Shown in pieces: positions 33,915-42,868 of a stretch of DNA of 64,000 nucleotides. The first letter of the stretch is position 1. Each line of letters begins with the position of its first letter. This stretch comes from Methylotuvimicrobium sp. KM2. Its GTDB lineage: Bacteria > Pseudomonadota > Gammaproteobacteria > Methylococcales > Methylomonadaceae. Location of the stretch: the NCBI RefSeq assembly GCF_038051925.1, contig NZ_CP150634.1, positions 2,294,001-2,358,000 of the forward strand. Reading direction: 5' to 3'. The notes under the pieces were generated by a model, which ran no database searches, was not told the DNA's origin, and saw nothing but the letters and a program-made list of their open reading frames with translations. The translations under genes were made by a program, and so were the position numbers.

Positions 33915-36900
33915 AAACCGGTGTAAAAAAATCATCCGGCACTGTTTCGAAACCGGCCAATCAAGCTTTTTTTGCCAAAGCCGGTTCGAGCGGATTTTTT
34001 GCGGCCGCGAACGAATCGAAGGCGCCGGCCGTGCAATTGAAAATGACGGCCAACAAACCCGGTGACAAATTCGAGCAAGAGGCCGATAACATGGCCGATA
34101 AGGTCATGAAGATGCCGGCGCCGGAAGAACGAGTGCAGAAGGCGGAATTACCGGAGGAAAAAGTTCAGAAACAAGAAGAGCCGCTGCAAAAAGCCGAGCT
34201 TCCCGAAGAAAAAGTCCAAAAACAAGAGGAAGAACCGCTGCAAAAAACCAAAGAACCCGAGCGAACGATACAAAAGCAAGAAGACGAAAAACTGCAAAAG
34301 GCGGAGGCTCCTGAAGACAAGTTGCAAAAGCAAGAGGAAGAGCCCTTACAAAGGGCTAAAGCTCCCGACGAAGAACTGCAGAAAGCCGAATTACCCGACG
34401 AAGAGATCCGGAAAAAAGAAGAAGAACCATTACAGCGCAGAGGCGACGGCGCGCCTGGCGTCAGTAGCCAAGTCCAATCGGCGATTCATAATAAAACCAC
34501 CGGCGGCGAGGCCTTATCCGGCGATGTTCGAGGCTTCATGGAGCCTCGCTTCGGCGCCGATTTCAGCAATATCAGGATTCATCATGACGCCGAGTCCGGG
34601 GGCTTGAGCAATCAATTGAGCGCTAAGGCATTCACCTTCCGCAACCACATATTCTTTTCCCACGATCAATACCGGCCCGGTACCGGCGAAGGTAAACAAC
34701 TGCTCGCACACGAGCTAACCCATACGATACAACAGGGCGCCGCCGTGCAGCGCAGTCCGCAAGTGACGACGACCGCGACTCCGCCTGCTCTTCAGCGCGG
34801 CTTCTTGCCTGATCCGAGGGATTTCATTGCAAGAAAGGCAGCCTTGATTCCGGGCTTTCCGATGTTGACCGTGGTGATTGGCATGAACCCGGTGACCGGC
34901 GCGGCTGTCGATCGCAGTCCGGGAAACATCATGAGGGGAGTCATCAGTCTGTTGCCCGGAATCGGCCCGGTTATCAATCAGGCTTTGGAAAATCATGGAA
35001 TCTTTTCGAAAATCAGCGACTGGGTTTACCAACAGTTCGATGCACTCAAGGAAATGGGGAGCGGTATTTGGGAAAGCGTTAAACAATTTATCAAAGAGCG
35101 ATCGATTACCGATATCAAAAACCTGGATGCTGTTTGGGAGCAGGGCAAGCGCCTCATAACCGGACCGATAAACAGAGTGAAATCTTTTGCCGCCGGTCTC
35201 GTTGGCGGAATTGCCGACTTAATCAAGGATGCAATTCTCAAACCGATCGCAGAGTTCGCTCGCAGCCAAACGAATGCTTATCCGTTGTTGTGCTCGGTAC
35301 TCGGTAAAGATCCGATCACGGGAGACAAGTCTCCGGACGATGCCGAGGCGTTGATCGGCGGATTCATGAATTTGATCAATCAGGGCGATGTCTGGGCCAA
35401 AATTCAGGAAGCGAATGCGGTAGCGCGCTGCATGGCTTGGTTCAAAAAGTCGATGCAAACGGTCAAAACTTTTGCCGCACAAATTCCGGGGCTTTTTATT
35501 GCCGCGTTCAAGGCATTGGAAATCAAGGATATTATTCTGATTCCGCTCGCGTTCGGTAAACTGGCCAAGGTCTTCGGTTCGTTCGCGGGTCAGTTCATCG
35601 GTTGGGCGGGCAGCGCCGTTTGGAATCTCCTAGAGATTATTTTTGACACCGTTAAACCCGGCGTAATGGGTATCGTCAAGCGTACCGGCGGCGCATTGAA
35701 AGCGATTCTAAAAAATCCTTTACCTTTCGTCGGTAATTTGGCGGCGGCCGGTAAGTTGGGTTTCCAACAATTCGCCGGCAATTTTCTAGGACATCTCAAA
35801 AAAGGGTTATTCGAATGGCTAACCGGTTCGTTGCCCGGTGTTTATATTCCGGCTTCGTACGCATTGGGCGAGATTGCCAAATTCGTATTTTCGGTGCTGG
35901 GATTGACCTGGCAAAATATGCGCGTCAAATTGGTCAAAGTACTCGGCGAAAAAACCGTTCAGGCGCTCGAAACCGGTTTCGACATCGTCAAAACATTGGT
36001 CACGCAAGGACCCGCTGCCGCATGGGATAAAATTAAGGATCAGCTTTCGAATCTCAAGGACACCGTGATCGGTGGAATTATCAGCATGGTTGTCGACATG
36101 GTCGTCAAAAAGGCAGTTCCCAAGATCGTTTCAATGTTTATACCGGGTGCCGGTTTCATATCGGCTATTTTGTCCATTTACGATCTAGTGATGGTCGTCG
36201 TGCAGAAATTGTCGAAAATCGCCCAGGTCGGTGCCGCATTCATCGGTTCGATCGTACAAATCGCCGCCGGCAACATCGGTGCGGCGGCCAAACGCGTCGA
36301 ATCGGTACTGGCCGGCATGTTGTCGCTGGCGATCAGTTTTCTCGCCGGCTTCGCAGGTTTCGGCAAAGTCGCCGATAAAGTCATGGGCGTGATCAATAAA
36401 GTTCGCGTGCCGATTGATAAGGCGTTGGATAAGTTGATTGGCTGGATTGTAGGTAGGGCTAAGGCATTATTTGCCAAATTGCTAGGGAAGAACGGTACGG
36501 ACGCTCGTACTCCCGAGCAAAAAAAGGAGGCTCTAAACAAAGCATTAAATGAAGCGGAGGTTCTCCAAAAGAAACCTAATATAACAGTATCTGAAATTCG
36601 TAAAGGATTACCTGCGATCAAATCAAAGTATAATTTGGGTTCGCTTGGCCTGGTCATTGATAGTGAGTCAGATAGTAAAAAAACTGTGCATATTAGTGGG
36701 AAAGTAAATCCGGATGGAAAGACAGCCTCGTCTGAGTTGAGTGTTGAAGAAGATGGTGATATGAAATCCTTCAAAATTCCCAGGCCTAGGGGTTTTACAG
36801 TAGAAACGGCTAAAGCGCTAAATCCCTCCGACATTAATCTCAAAGAGGCTAAGTTAGATAGACGCCACATCATTTCTTCAAAGGATATGGCCGAGCACTA

Positions 36901-37216
36901 TGAAACGACGCTGTTTGCTCAGCAAAAATGGTCAAAGGCAAAGGAATTACTAGAGAAAAAAAGCGAAACTGTCGGCAAACCCTTATCGAACGAAGCTATC
37001 GAAGCAACGGCAAAAAGTCGTCACTATAGGTTTTTTAACGATTTACATAATTTATTTCTTGGTCCAAGAGGAAAAAACCGAGCACTTGGACGCCGTGTGG
37101 ATACAGGGTCCGATTTAGAGGTGCCGCTTCTGACGGAGCAAGGTCTGCAAGAACATTTGGAATATGTTGGAAGTAAGTGGGCACTAGACGGAAGTTTTAA
37201 GCCTACCATGCAATAG
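33911..37216 (+). CDS. eCIS_core (DUF4157) effector with HNH-like C-terminal domain
   Basis: 1101 residues from the ATG that overlaps the tape-measure stop. Order of parts: an N-terminal packaging-like region with EQEADNMADKVM; a Glu/Lys/Gln repeat block (about 65-178) built on QKQEEEPLQK units; the eCIS_core domain (about 205-275) with FGADFSNIRIHHD and a metallopeptidase-like HELTH at 267-271; a long Gly/Ala-rich hydrophobic and amphipathic region (about 310-860); then a C-terminal domain (about 870-1101). The last part contains RRHIIS (His986) and, 60 residues on, LHNLFLGPRGKNRALGRR (His1046), an arrangement like HNH/ββα-metal nucleases. The DNA from about 36500 is visibly more AT-rich, as expected for an exchangeable toxin tip. 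A small candidate immunity gene follows. Nuclease activity is inferred. Confidence 0.82.
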   Translation: MKTGVKKSSGTVSKPANQAFFAKAGSSGFFAAANESKAPAVQLKMTANKPGDKFEQEADNMADKVMKMPAPEERVQKAELPEEKVQKQEEPLQKAELPEEKVQKQEEEPLQKTKEPERTIQKQEDEKLQKAEAPEDKLQKQEEEPLQRAKAPDEELQKAELPDEEIRKKEEEPLQRRGDGAPGVSSQVQSAIHNKTTGGEALSGDVRGFMEPRFGADFSNIRIHHDAESGGLSNQLSAKAFTFRNHIFFSHDQYRPGTGEGKQLLAHELTHTIQQGAAVQRSPQVTTTATPPALQRGFLPDPRDFIARKAALIPGFPMLTVVIGMNPVTGAAVDRSPGNIMRGVISLLPGIGPVINQALENHGIFSKISDWVYQQFDALKEMGSGIWESVKQFIKERSITDIKNLDAVWEQGKRLITGPINRVKSFAAGLVGGIADLIKDAILKPIAEFARSQTNAYPLLCSVLGKDPITGDKSPDDAEALIGGFMNLINQGDVWAKIQEANAVARCMAWFKKSMQTVKTFAAQIPGLFIAAFKALEIKDIILIPLAFGKLAKVFGSFAGQFIGWAGSAVWNLLEIIFDTVKPGVMGIVKRTGGALKAILKNPLPFVGNLAAAGKLGFQQFAGNFLGHLKKGLFEWLTGSLPGVYIPASYALGEIAKFVFSVLGLTWQNMRVKLVKVLGEKTVQALETGFDIVKTLVTQGPAAAWDKIKDQLSNLKDTVIGGIISMVVDMVVKKAVPKIVSMFIPGAGFISAILSIYDLVMVVVQKLSKIAQVGAAFIGSIVQIAAGNIGAAAKRVESVLAGMLSLAISFLAGFAGFGKVADKVMGVINKVRVPIDKALDKLIGWIVGRAKALFAKLLGKNGTDARTPEQKKEALNKALNEAEVLQKKPNITVSEIRKGLPAIKSKYNLGSLGLVIDSESDSKKTVHISGKVNPDGKTASSELSVEEDGDMKSFKIPRPRGFTVETAKALNPSDINLKEAKLDRRHIISSKDMAEHYETTLFAQQKWSKAKELLEKKSETVGKPLSNEAIEATAKSRHYRFFNDLHNLFLGPRGKNRALGRRVDTGSDLEVPLLTEQGLQEHLEYVGSKWALDGSFKPTMQ

Positions 37217-37239
37217 TAAAGAGTCTATGATTACAAACT

Positions 37240-37653
37240 ATGACTGATAATAATGATAACCTCGGTAAAATCCTGGAAGATATTGGCTTGCAACCTGAAC
37301 CCATCGAATACGGGTCTTTTCATATTGATTTTGGACCTCCGTATCTGCCTATCTCAACAGGTTTCGCAGCGATAACTGAAACTAAGCAATTTATTTTCTA
37401 TTTGAATTTTGGTTTTCATGTGTCGCCTGAACGACGAATTGACGTTTTACGCTGTGTTAGTCGCGCTAATTGGGGATTGATAATAGGGAATTTTGAGTTC
37501 GACATGGACGACGGACACCTTCGTTTTAAGTCAAGTGTTGACCTTGATGGCGTTGACTTGATTGATTCCTTGATACGCAACGCAATTTTGGGCGCGATGA
37601 AAGCTGTTGAAACACATTCCGAATCGTTGATAAAAACTGCGATTCCCAGGTAA
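37240..37653 (+). CDS. Candidate immunity protein for the eCIS effector (YbjN-like)
   Basis: 137 residues, 23 bases after the effector stop codon and before the eCIS ATPase gene. The sequence has an alpha/beta layout of the YbjN/type III chaperone-like kind (FYLNFGFHVSPERRIDVLRCVSRANWGLIIGNFEFDMDDGHLRFKSSVDLDG). The acidic character (pairs of Asp and Glu in several loops) would suit binding to a basic nuclease domain. Its DNA has the same AT-leaning composition as the effector C-terminus, and neither matches the rest of the operon, suggesting that the two moved together. An alternative is a dedicated effector-loading chaperone, since the fold class is shared with secretion chaperones. Confidence 0.65.
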   Translation: MTDNNDNLGKILEDIGLQPEPIEYGSFHIDFGPPYLPISTGFAAITETKQFIFYLNFGFHVSPERRIDVLRCVSRANWGLIIGNFEFDMDDGHLRFKSSVDLDGVDLIDSLIRNAILGAMKAVETHSESLIKTAIPR

Positions 37654-37694
37654 AAATCCGATATAAAGCTTTCGCGCATTCCCAAGCTCTTTCT

Positions 37695-37806
37695 GGTTCC
37701 CACGGTCCTCCGTGGGAACCCATACCATGGCTGTCGAGGCAAGACCGGTGTGCATTCCCACGGTGGACCGTGGGAACGAGTCCCGTGGTACGATGTGCGT
37801 ACCACG
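37695..37806. repeat. Three REP-like hairpins before the eCIS ATPase gene
   Basis: GGTTCCCACGG-TCCT-CCGTGGGAACC (37695-37720) has 11-bp arms. It is followed by a TTCCCACGG/CCGTGGGAA hairpin (37755-37776) and CGTGGTACG/CGTACCACG (37784-37806). They belong to the same family as those at 924-1018. Placed between the candidate immunity gene and the ATPase gene, they may separate the transcripts or mark a past insertion point. Confidence 0.8.
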
Positions 37807-37931
37807 GTAACCCTTACCGATGTTAATTAAGCCAATGTGATTTGACCTGAGTAGGGATTCGGTGCTTAGGATAAACATAAATCGGCATTTTTTCGGTACT
37901 TATCCTCAATATAATTCAATGAAATGACTCA

Positions 37932-39257
37932 ATGAACGTAGACTTCGTTAACCTTGAAATAGCGCTTAACTGGTTGAAATCCTTTATCGAAGATTGCCTA
38001 TATTCACGCCTTAGAAAACCCTCGGAGATTGAATTAAACTCATTGAGTTTATATAACAGCAAATCGTGGCTGACTGAATTCATAGAAAAATACAACCCTA
38101 GCCTGGAAGAGTTTGTCATACTGTTGCTCGCTATCGTTCCTCACCTACAACCTCATTTCTTCAACAAACTGATTGCCGAATTTCTCCCCGAAGGCGGCGA
38201 CTTCCCCGAATTCGGCGGCGTCAAAGGCACTAATCACCGAGGCATTCTACCGACCGGCGAAACCGTGCAATTCATACTAGCAGGGGACGATCTGGAAAAA
38301 CGTCTCGAAGTTCAAAAAATCTTCAGCGACGACCATTGGTTCGCTAAACAAAAAATTCTGCGGCTCGACCCGGTACCCGAAGGCGAGCCGATCATGAGCG
38401 GGCGCTTGATGCTCGACCCTGAAATCGTCGAATGGTTGACGCTCGGCACGGTTAGCAAACCGCGCTTCAGTATCGACTTTCCGGCCGAATATATCGAAAC
38501 CGAAATGGCTTGGGACGACTTAGTATTGCCGCCGTCGACCTTGAAACAAATACGCGAAATCGAACATTGGATCGAATACAACGATACCTTACTGCAAGAC
38601 TGGGGCATGAAGAAAAAGATCAAGCCGGGCTATCGGGCGTTATTCTACGGACCGCCCGGCACCGGCAAAACCTTGACTGCGACACTGCTCGGCAAGCAGA
38701 CCGGCAAGGACGTGTTTCGCATCGACTTGTCGCGCGTCGTGTCGAAATATATCGGCGAAACCGAAAAGAACCTGTCGCGACTGTTCGACAAAGCCGAGAA
38801 CAAAGATTGGATCTTGTTCTTCGACGAAGCCGACGCGCTGTTCGGCAAGCGCACCGACATACGAGACGCGCACGATAAATACGCCAATCAGGAAGTCGCT
38901 TATTTATTGCAGCGCATCGAGAACTATAACGGCTTGGTGATCCTGGCCTCTAACCAACGGGCCAATATCGACGAGGCATTCGTGCGGCGCTTTCAGGCCA
39001 TCATTCATTTTCCCATGCCGGGGGCGGAAGAGCGTTACGAAATCTGGCGCAAAACGATTCCCGAACAACTCGAGGTCCATGTCGACATCGATTGGCGTCA
39101 GGTGGCGAACCGCTACGAATTGTCGGGCGCAAGTATATTAAACGTCACGCACTATTGCGCGGTTGAAATCATGGCGTCGCAAAGCACAAGGCTCGACTTA
39201 AGAAGACTGGAAACCGCGATCCAGCGCGAATTTATTAAAGAGGGCAAGGTCGTTTAG
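37932..39257 (+). CDS. AAA+ ATPase of the eCIS (Pvc15-like)
   Basis: 441 residues. The C-terminal half is an AAA+ domain with Walker A GPPGTGKT at 240-247, Walker B WILFFDEADALFG with D298/E299, and a sensor/arginine-finger stretch NIDEAFVRRFQAIIHFP. The N-terminal 200 residues are family-specific (EFLPEGGDFPEFGGVKGTNHRGILPTGETVQF). Pvc15/Afp15 ATPases are required for assembly or effector loading rather than for ClpV-like sheath recycling. The last eCIS gene in the window; no continuation follows it. Confidence 0.94.
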   Translation: MNVDFVNLEIALNWLKSFIEDCLYSRLRKPSEIELNSLSLYNSKSWLTEFIEKYNPSLEEFVILLLAIVPHLQPHFFNKLIAEFLPEGGDFPEFGGVKGTNHRGILPTGETVQFILAGDDLEKRLEVQKIFSDDHWFAKQKILRLDPVPEGEPIMSGRLMLDPEIVEWLTLGTVSKPRFSIDFPAEYIETEMAWDDLVLPPSTLKQIREIEHWIEYNDTLLQDWGMKKKIKPGYRALFYGPPGTGKTLTATLLGKQTGKDVFRIDLSRVVSKYIGETEKNLSRLFDKAENKDWILFFDEADALFGKRTDIRDAHDKYANQEVAYLLQRIENYNGLVILASNQRANIDEAFVRRFQAIIHFPMPGAEERYEIWRKTIPEQLEVHVDIDWRQVANRYELSGASILNVTHYCAVEIMASQSTRLDLRRLETAIQREFIKEGKVV

Positions 39258-39766
39258 ATTTTGTACTACCCACATATAAACACGCGTTATCTATCCTCAC
39301 GTCCTACTTCCTGTACCTCCAAGGCTTGGTTCCCACTGGCAGCCGTTCAGTGAAAAGTCTGCTAAAAATCGCTGTGGATATCTTGCAATTCGAAGGTGGG
39401 CTGGAACAGATGCCTTGGAATATTTTGGAAAACCAACACCTCGGCAAAGTGCGCAATACGCTAGAAGAGCAAAAGAAATCGCCTATACACCTCTTATCAA
39501 TTGCGTGCTCAGGTGGCTCACATAGCCCGCAGTAACTACAACTCTCAGAAATTAGATATAATGAGCCCGGGTGCCGGTATAACCTTGGTATATAGTCATT
39601 TGATTTCCCTCGTCAGCGAAATTTCTTAACCACCCCTTCAATTTGCCGCCTGACTCCATGCTTTTATAAGATGCATGGCTTTGTGACAGAATCGCTTACA
39701 ATTACCGATATCTGATGGAAAAACTCAAGGAAACCATTGGAATGATTAACTGAGAAAATGGACTAA
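39258..39766. other. Non-coding stretch between eCIS and restriction locus
   Basis: A short frame at 39326-39535 has no recognisable product and no plausible ribosome site, so it is not called. No palindromic repeat, RNA gene or transposon end was identified. The stretch presumably contains the hsdR promoter. The change from eCIS to defence genes occurs here without visible att sites. Confidence 0.5.
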
Positions 39767-42700
39767 ATGAAATTCAACGAAGATACGCGCGTCAAGATCC
39801 CAGCCATTTTGCATTTGATTCGATTGGGTTACGACTACCTGTCGCTGAAAGAGCAGCAGTGGGACATCGACACCAACATCTTTCCAGTGCTGTTCCGCCA
39901 AGCTATCGCTAAGATCAATCCGGAACTCGACGACGCCGACATCGGCCGCTTGCTGGATGAAGCCAAACTGACACTGGATAACGACGATCTGGGACAAGCG
40001 TTTTATCAAAAGCTGACGGACCGCTCCGGTATCAAACTAATCGATTTTGAAAACTTCGATAACAACTCGTTTCATGTCGTCACCGAATTGACTTGCCAAA
40101 ACGGCGAAGAAGAATTCCGCCCCGACATCACGCTGCTGATCAACGGCATGCCGCTGGTGTTTATCGAAGTCAAAAAGCCCAACAATCGCGAAGGCATATT
40201 GGCCGAGCGCGACCGCATCAACAAGCGTTTCCAAAACCCCAAATTCAAGCGTTTCATCAACATCACCCAATTGATGCTGTTCTCTAATAACATGGAGTAC
40301 GACGAAGACGAGGTACAGCCGATACAGGGCGCGTTTTACGCCAGCCCGGCCTATGGCAAACCGGCGTTCAATTATTTCCGCGAAGAAGAAGTGCTCAATT
40401 TGACCGCACTACTCGAACCGCTAACTGAGCAAACCGAACTCCGTGTTCTGAAAGACAATAACTTGGAAGTGATTCGCAGCAACCCGGAATTCATCACCAA
40501 CAAAGACCCCAACCGCCCGACCAACCGGATTTGTAGCTCATTACTCAGCCGTGAGCGTTTGGCGTTTATACTGCGTTTTGCCTTGACCTATGTGCATGAA
40601 ACCGACGGACTGCAAAAGCATGTGATGCGTTACCCGCAACTGTTTGCCACCAAGGCCATCGAGCGCAAATTAAATGAAAATATCAAAAAAGGCATTATCT
40701 GGCACACCCAAGGCAGCGGCAAAACCGCGCTGGCCTATTATAACGTGCGCTTTTTGACTGACTATTTTCAACAAAAACACATCATTCCCAAATTCTATTT
40801 CATCGTAGACCGGCTGGATTTGCTCACTCAGGCCAAAAGTGAATTCAGCAGTCGCGGTTTGATTGTCCACACCATAGATACACGCGAAGCCTTCAGCCGC
40901 GCCATCAAAGCCACTCAGGTGATCCACAACCACTCCGGCAAGCCGGAAATCACCGTGGTCAATATCCAGAAATTCGAAGATGACCCCAATGTGGTTTCAA
41001 CCCAAGATTACGATGTCAGCATCCAGCGCGTGTACTTTCTGGATGAAGTGCATCGCAGCTATAACCCCAAAGGCAGTTTTCTCGCCAATCTGGACGAGTC
41101 CGACCGCAACGCCATCAAAATCGGCCTGACCGGCACCCCGCTGCTCGGCACCGATTACAACTCGCGCATGTTGTTCGGCGATTACATCCACAAGTACTAC
41201 TACAACGCATCTATTGCCGACGGTTACACCCTGCGTCTGATCCGCGAAGAAATCGCCAGCAACTATAAACTGGCGCTGCAAAAAGCCTTGGCCGATGTGC
41301 AGATTCAACAAGGCGACCTCGACAAAAAGCAGGTATACGCCCACCCCACTTTTGTCGAGCCCATGCTGGATTACATCGTCAGCGACTTTGAAAAAAGCCG
41401 TGGCGCATTGAATGATGCGGCGATTGGCGGCATGGTGATTTGCGACAGTTCCGAACAAGCCAAGCAACTATTCGAACTGTTCAACGCCAAATACGCCAAA
41501 CCATCCGTACCCACAGCGCAAGCCGCCAACGACGGTGAGTTCATCGAACTAAAACAAGCCGCCGAACCCAAAGCCGGATATGAGAACACACGAGCCAATC
41601 AAGTTACTTCCGCCGCGCTGATTCTGCACGATGTAGGCAGCAAGCAAGAGCGTAAAGACTGGGTGGAGGATTTCAAAGCCGGCAAAATCGACTTTCTGTT
41701 TGTTTACAACATGCTGTTGACCGGCTTCGACGCCAAACGCCTGAAAAAGCTGTATCTGGGCCGGGTGTTGAAAGCCCACAACCTGTTGCAAGCCCTGACC
41801 CGCGTCAACCGCAGCTACAAAGACTTTCGCTACGGCTATGTGGTGGACTTTGCCGACATCAGCAAGGAATTCGACGAAACCAACCGCCGCTATTTCGAAG
41901 AACTGCAATGCGAGCTGGGCGATGAACTGGAACAATATTCCAAACTGTTCAAGAGCAAAGCCGAAATAGCCGCCGAGATTGAACACCTTAAAGACGTGCT
42001 GTTTCACTTCAATCTGGATAACGCCGAGGAGTTTTCCGGGCAGCTCAATCAAATCAATAACCGCGAACAAGTGCTGGCGATCAAAAAGGCACTGGCCGAC
42101 GCCAAAAGCCTGTATAACCTGATCCGCTTGCAAGGCGAATACGACTTTTTGCAGCAACTGGATTTTGAAAAGCTCAACTGGCTGTATCGGGAAACCAGTA
42201 ACCGTTTGGACTTGCTCAATCTGAAAAAGACCCTGGAACAAGGCACAGATACCGTCAATTTGCTGAATGTCGCGCTGGAAGACGTGATTTTTCAGTTCAC
42301 CAAAATCGGCGAAGAAGAGCTGGTTCTGGCCGACAAACTGAAAAACACCCTGCGCCAGACCCGCGAAGCCTTGGCCAGCAACTTCGACCAGCAAGACCCC
42401 AAATTCATCACGTTAAAAGAAGAACTGGAACGGCTGTTCAAGAAAAAGAATTTGTCGGAAGTGACCCAGGAAGAAATGAACGCCAACATTCACACCCTGA
42501 ATAAAATCCACGAGCGGGTTAAGGAATTGAACCGACAGAACAACCAATTGCGGCAAAAATACCAAGGCGATACCAAATACACTCGACTGCACAAACGCCT
42601 CATCGAACACGGCGGCATTTCGGATTCCGAGCGAAAAATCTTCGAAGCATTTACCGGTATCAAACAGGATGCCGACCAGCAAGTGCTGCAAAACACCCAA

Positions 42701-42868
42701 ATGCTGGATAACGAAAGCTATTTCGAACGAACCATGATGCCGATTGTCATCAACCGCTTTATGAAACAACAAGACATCAAACTCAATCCCGACGCCAGCC
42801 GTTATATCAACCATCTGGTAGTCGCCGAATACCTGAACGAATTTAACAGCGGAGCCCGTGCGTGGTAG
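39767..42868 (+). CDS. hsdR: Type I restriction enzyme R subunit
   Basis: 1033 residues. The N-terminal nuclease domain has PDITLLINGMPLVFIEVKKPNN, the PD-(D/E)XK pattern (Asp, then E-x-K). The SF2 translocase follows, with Walker A TQGSGKTALAYY, the DExH-type motif FLDEVHRSYNPKG, and motifs ITL-like GLTGTPLLG and VNRSYKDFRYGYVVDFAD. The C-terminal 300 residues are helical and rich in Gln/Glu coiled-coil, used to dock onto the methylase core. The enzyme cleaves unmodified DNA after ATP-driven translocation. Its end overlaps the hsdM start by seven bases. The gene appears intact. Confidence 0.96.
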   Translation: MKFNEDTRVKIPAILHLIRLGYDYLSLKEQQWDIDTNIFPVLFRQAIAKINPELDDADIGRLLDEAKLTLDNDDLGQAFYQKLTDRSGIKLIDFENFDNNSFHVVTELTCQNGEEEFRPDITLLINGMPLVFIEVKKPNNREGILAERDRINKRFQNPKFKRFINITQLMLFSNNMEYDEDEVQPIQGAFYASPAYGKPAFNYFREEEVLNLTALLEPLTEQTELRVLKDNNLEVIRSNPEFITNKDPNRPTNRICSSLLSRERLAFILRFALTYVHETDGLQKHVMRYPQLFATKAIERKLNENIKKGIIWHTQGSGKTALAYYNVRFLTDYFQQKHIIPKFYFIVDRLDLLTQAKSEFSSRGLIVHTIDTREAFSRAIKATQVIHNHSGKPEITVVNIQKFEDDPNVVSTQDYDVSIQRVYFLDEVHRSYNPKGSFLANLDESDRNAIKIGLTGTPLLGTDYNSRMLFGDYIHKYYYNASIADGYTLRLIREEIASNYKLALQKALADVQIQQGDLDKKQVYAHPTFVEPMLDYIVSDFEKSRGALNDAAIGGMVICDSSEQAKQLFELFNAKYAKPSVPTAQAANDGEFIELKQAAEPKAGYENTRANQVTSAALILHDVGSKQERKDWVEDFKAGKIDFLFVYNMLLTGFDAKRLKKLYLGRVLKAHNLLQALTRVNRSYKDFRYGYVVDFADISKEFDETNRRYFEELQCELGDELEQYSKLFKSKAEIAAEIEHLKDVLFHFNLDNAEEFSGQLNQINNREQVLAIKKALADAKSLYNLIRLQGEYDFLQQLDFEKLNWLYRETSNRLDLLNLKKTLEQGTDTVNLLNVALEDVIFQFTKIGEEELVLADKLKNTLRQTREALASNFDQQDPKFITLKEELERLFKKKNLSEVTQEEMNANIHTLNKIHERVKELNRQNNQLRQKYQGDTKYTRLHKRLIEHGGISDSERKIFEAFTGIKQDADQQVLQNTQMLDNESYFERTMMPIVINRFMKQQDIKLNPDASRYINHLVVAEYLNEFNSGARAW

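Noticed and set aside
34113..34440. CRISPR-like or tandem DNA repeat
   Set aside because: The periodicity is degenerate and comes from codons for Glu/Lys/Gln-rich repeats within an intact reading frame. Spacers are not unique and no cas gene is present.
12569..39257. Type VI secretion system or prophage
   Set aside because: There is no TssJLM membrane complex, ClpV, capsid, terminase, portal or lysis gene. The DUF4255, DUF5908, eCIS_core and Pvc15-like ATPase genes define an extracellular contractile injection system instead.
39326..39535. 69-residue plus-strand frame between eCIS and hsdR
   Set aside because: No recognisable motif, ribosome site or neighbour coupling.
41549..42394. 281-residue antisense frame under hsdR
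   Set aside because: Mirror of the Gln/Glu-rich coiled-coil codons of hsdR; composition typical of an antisense artefact.
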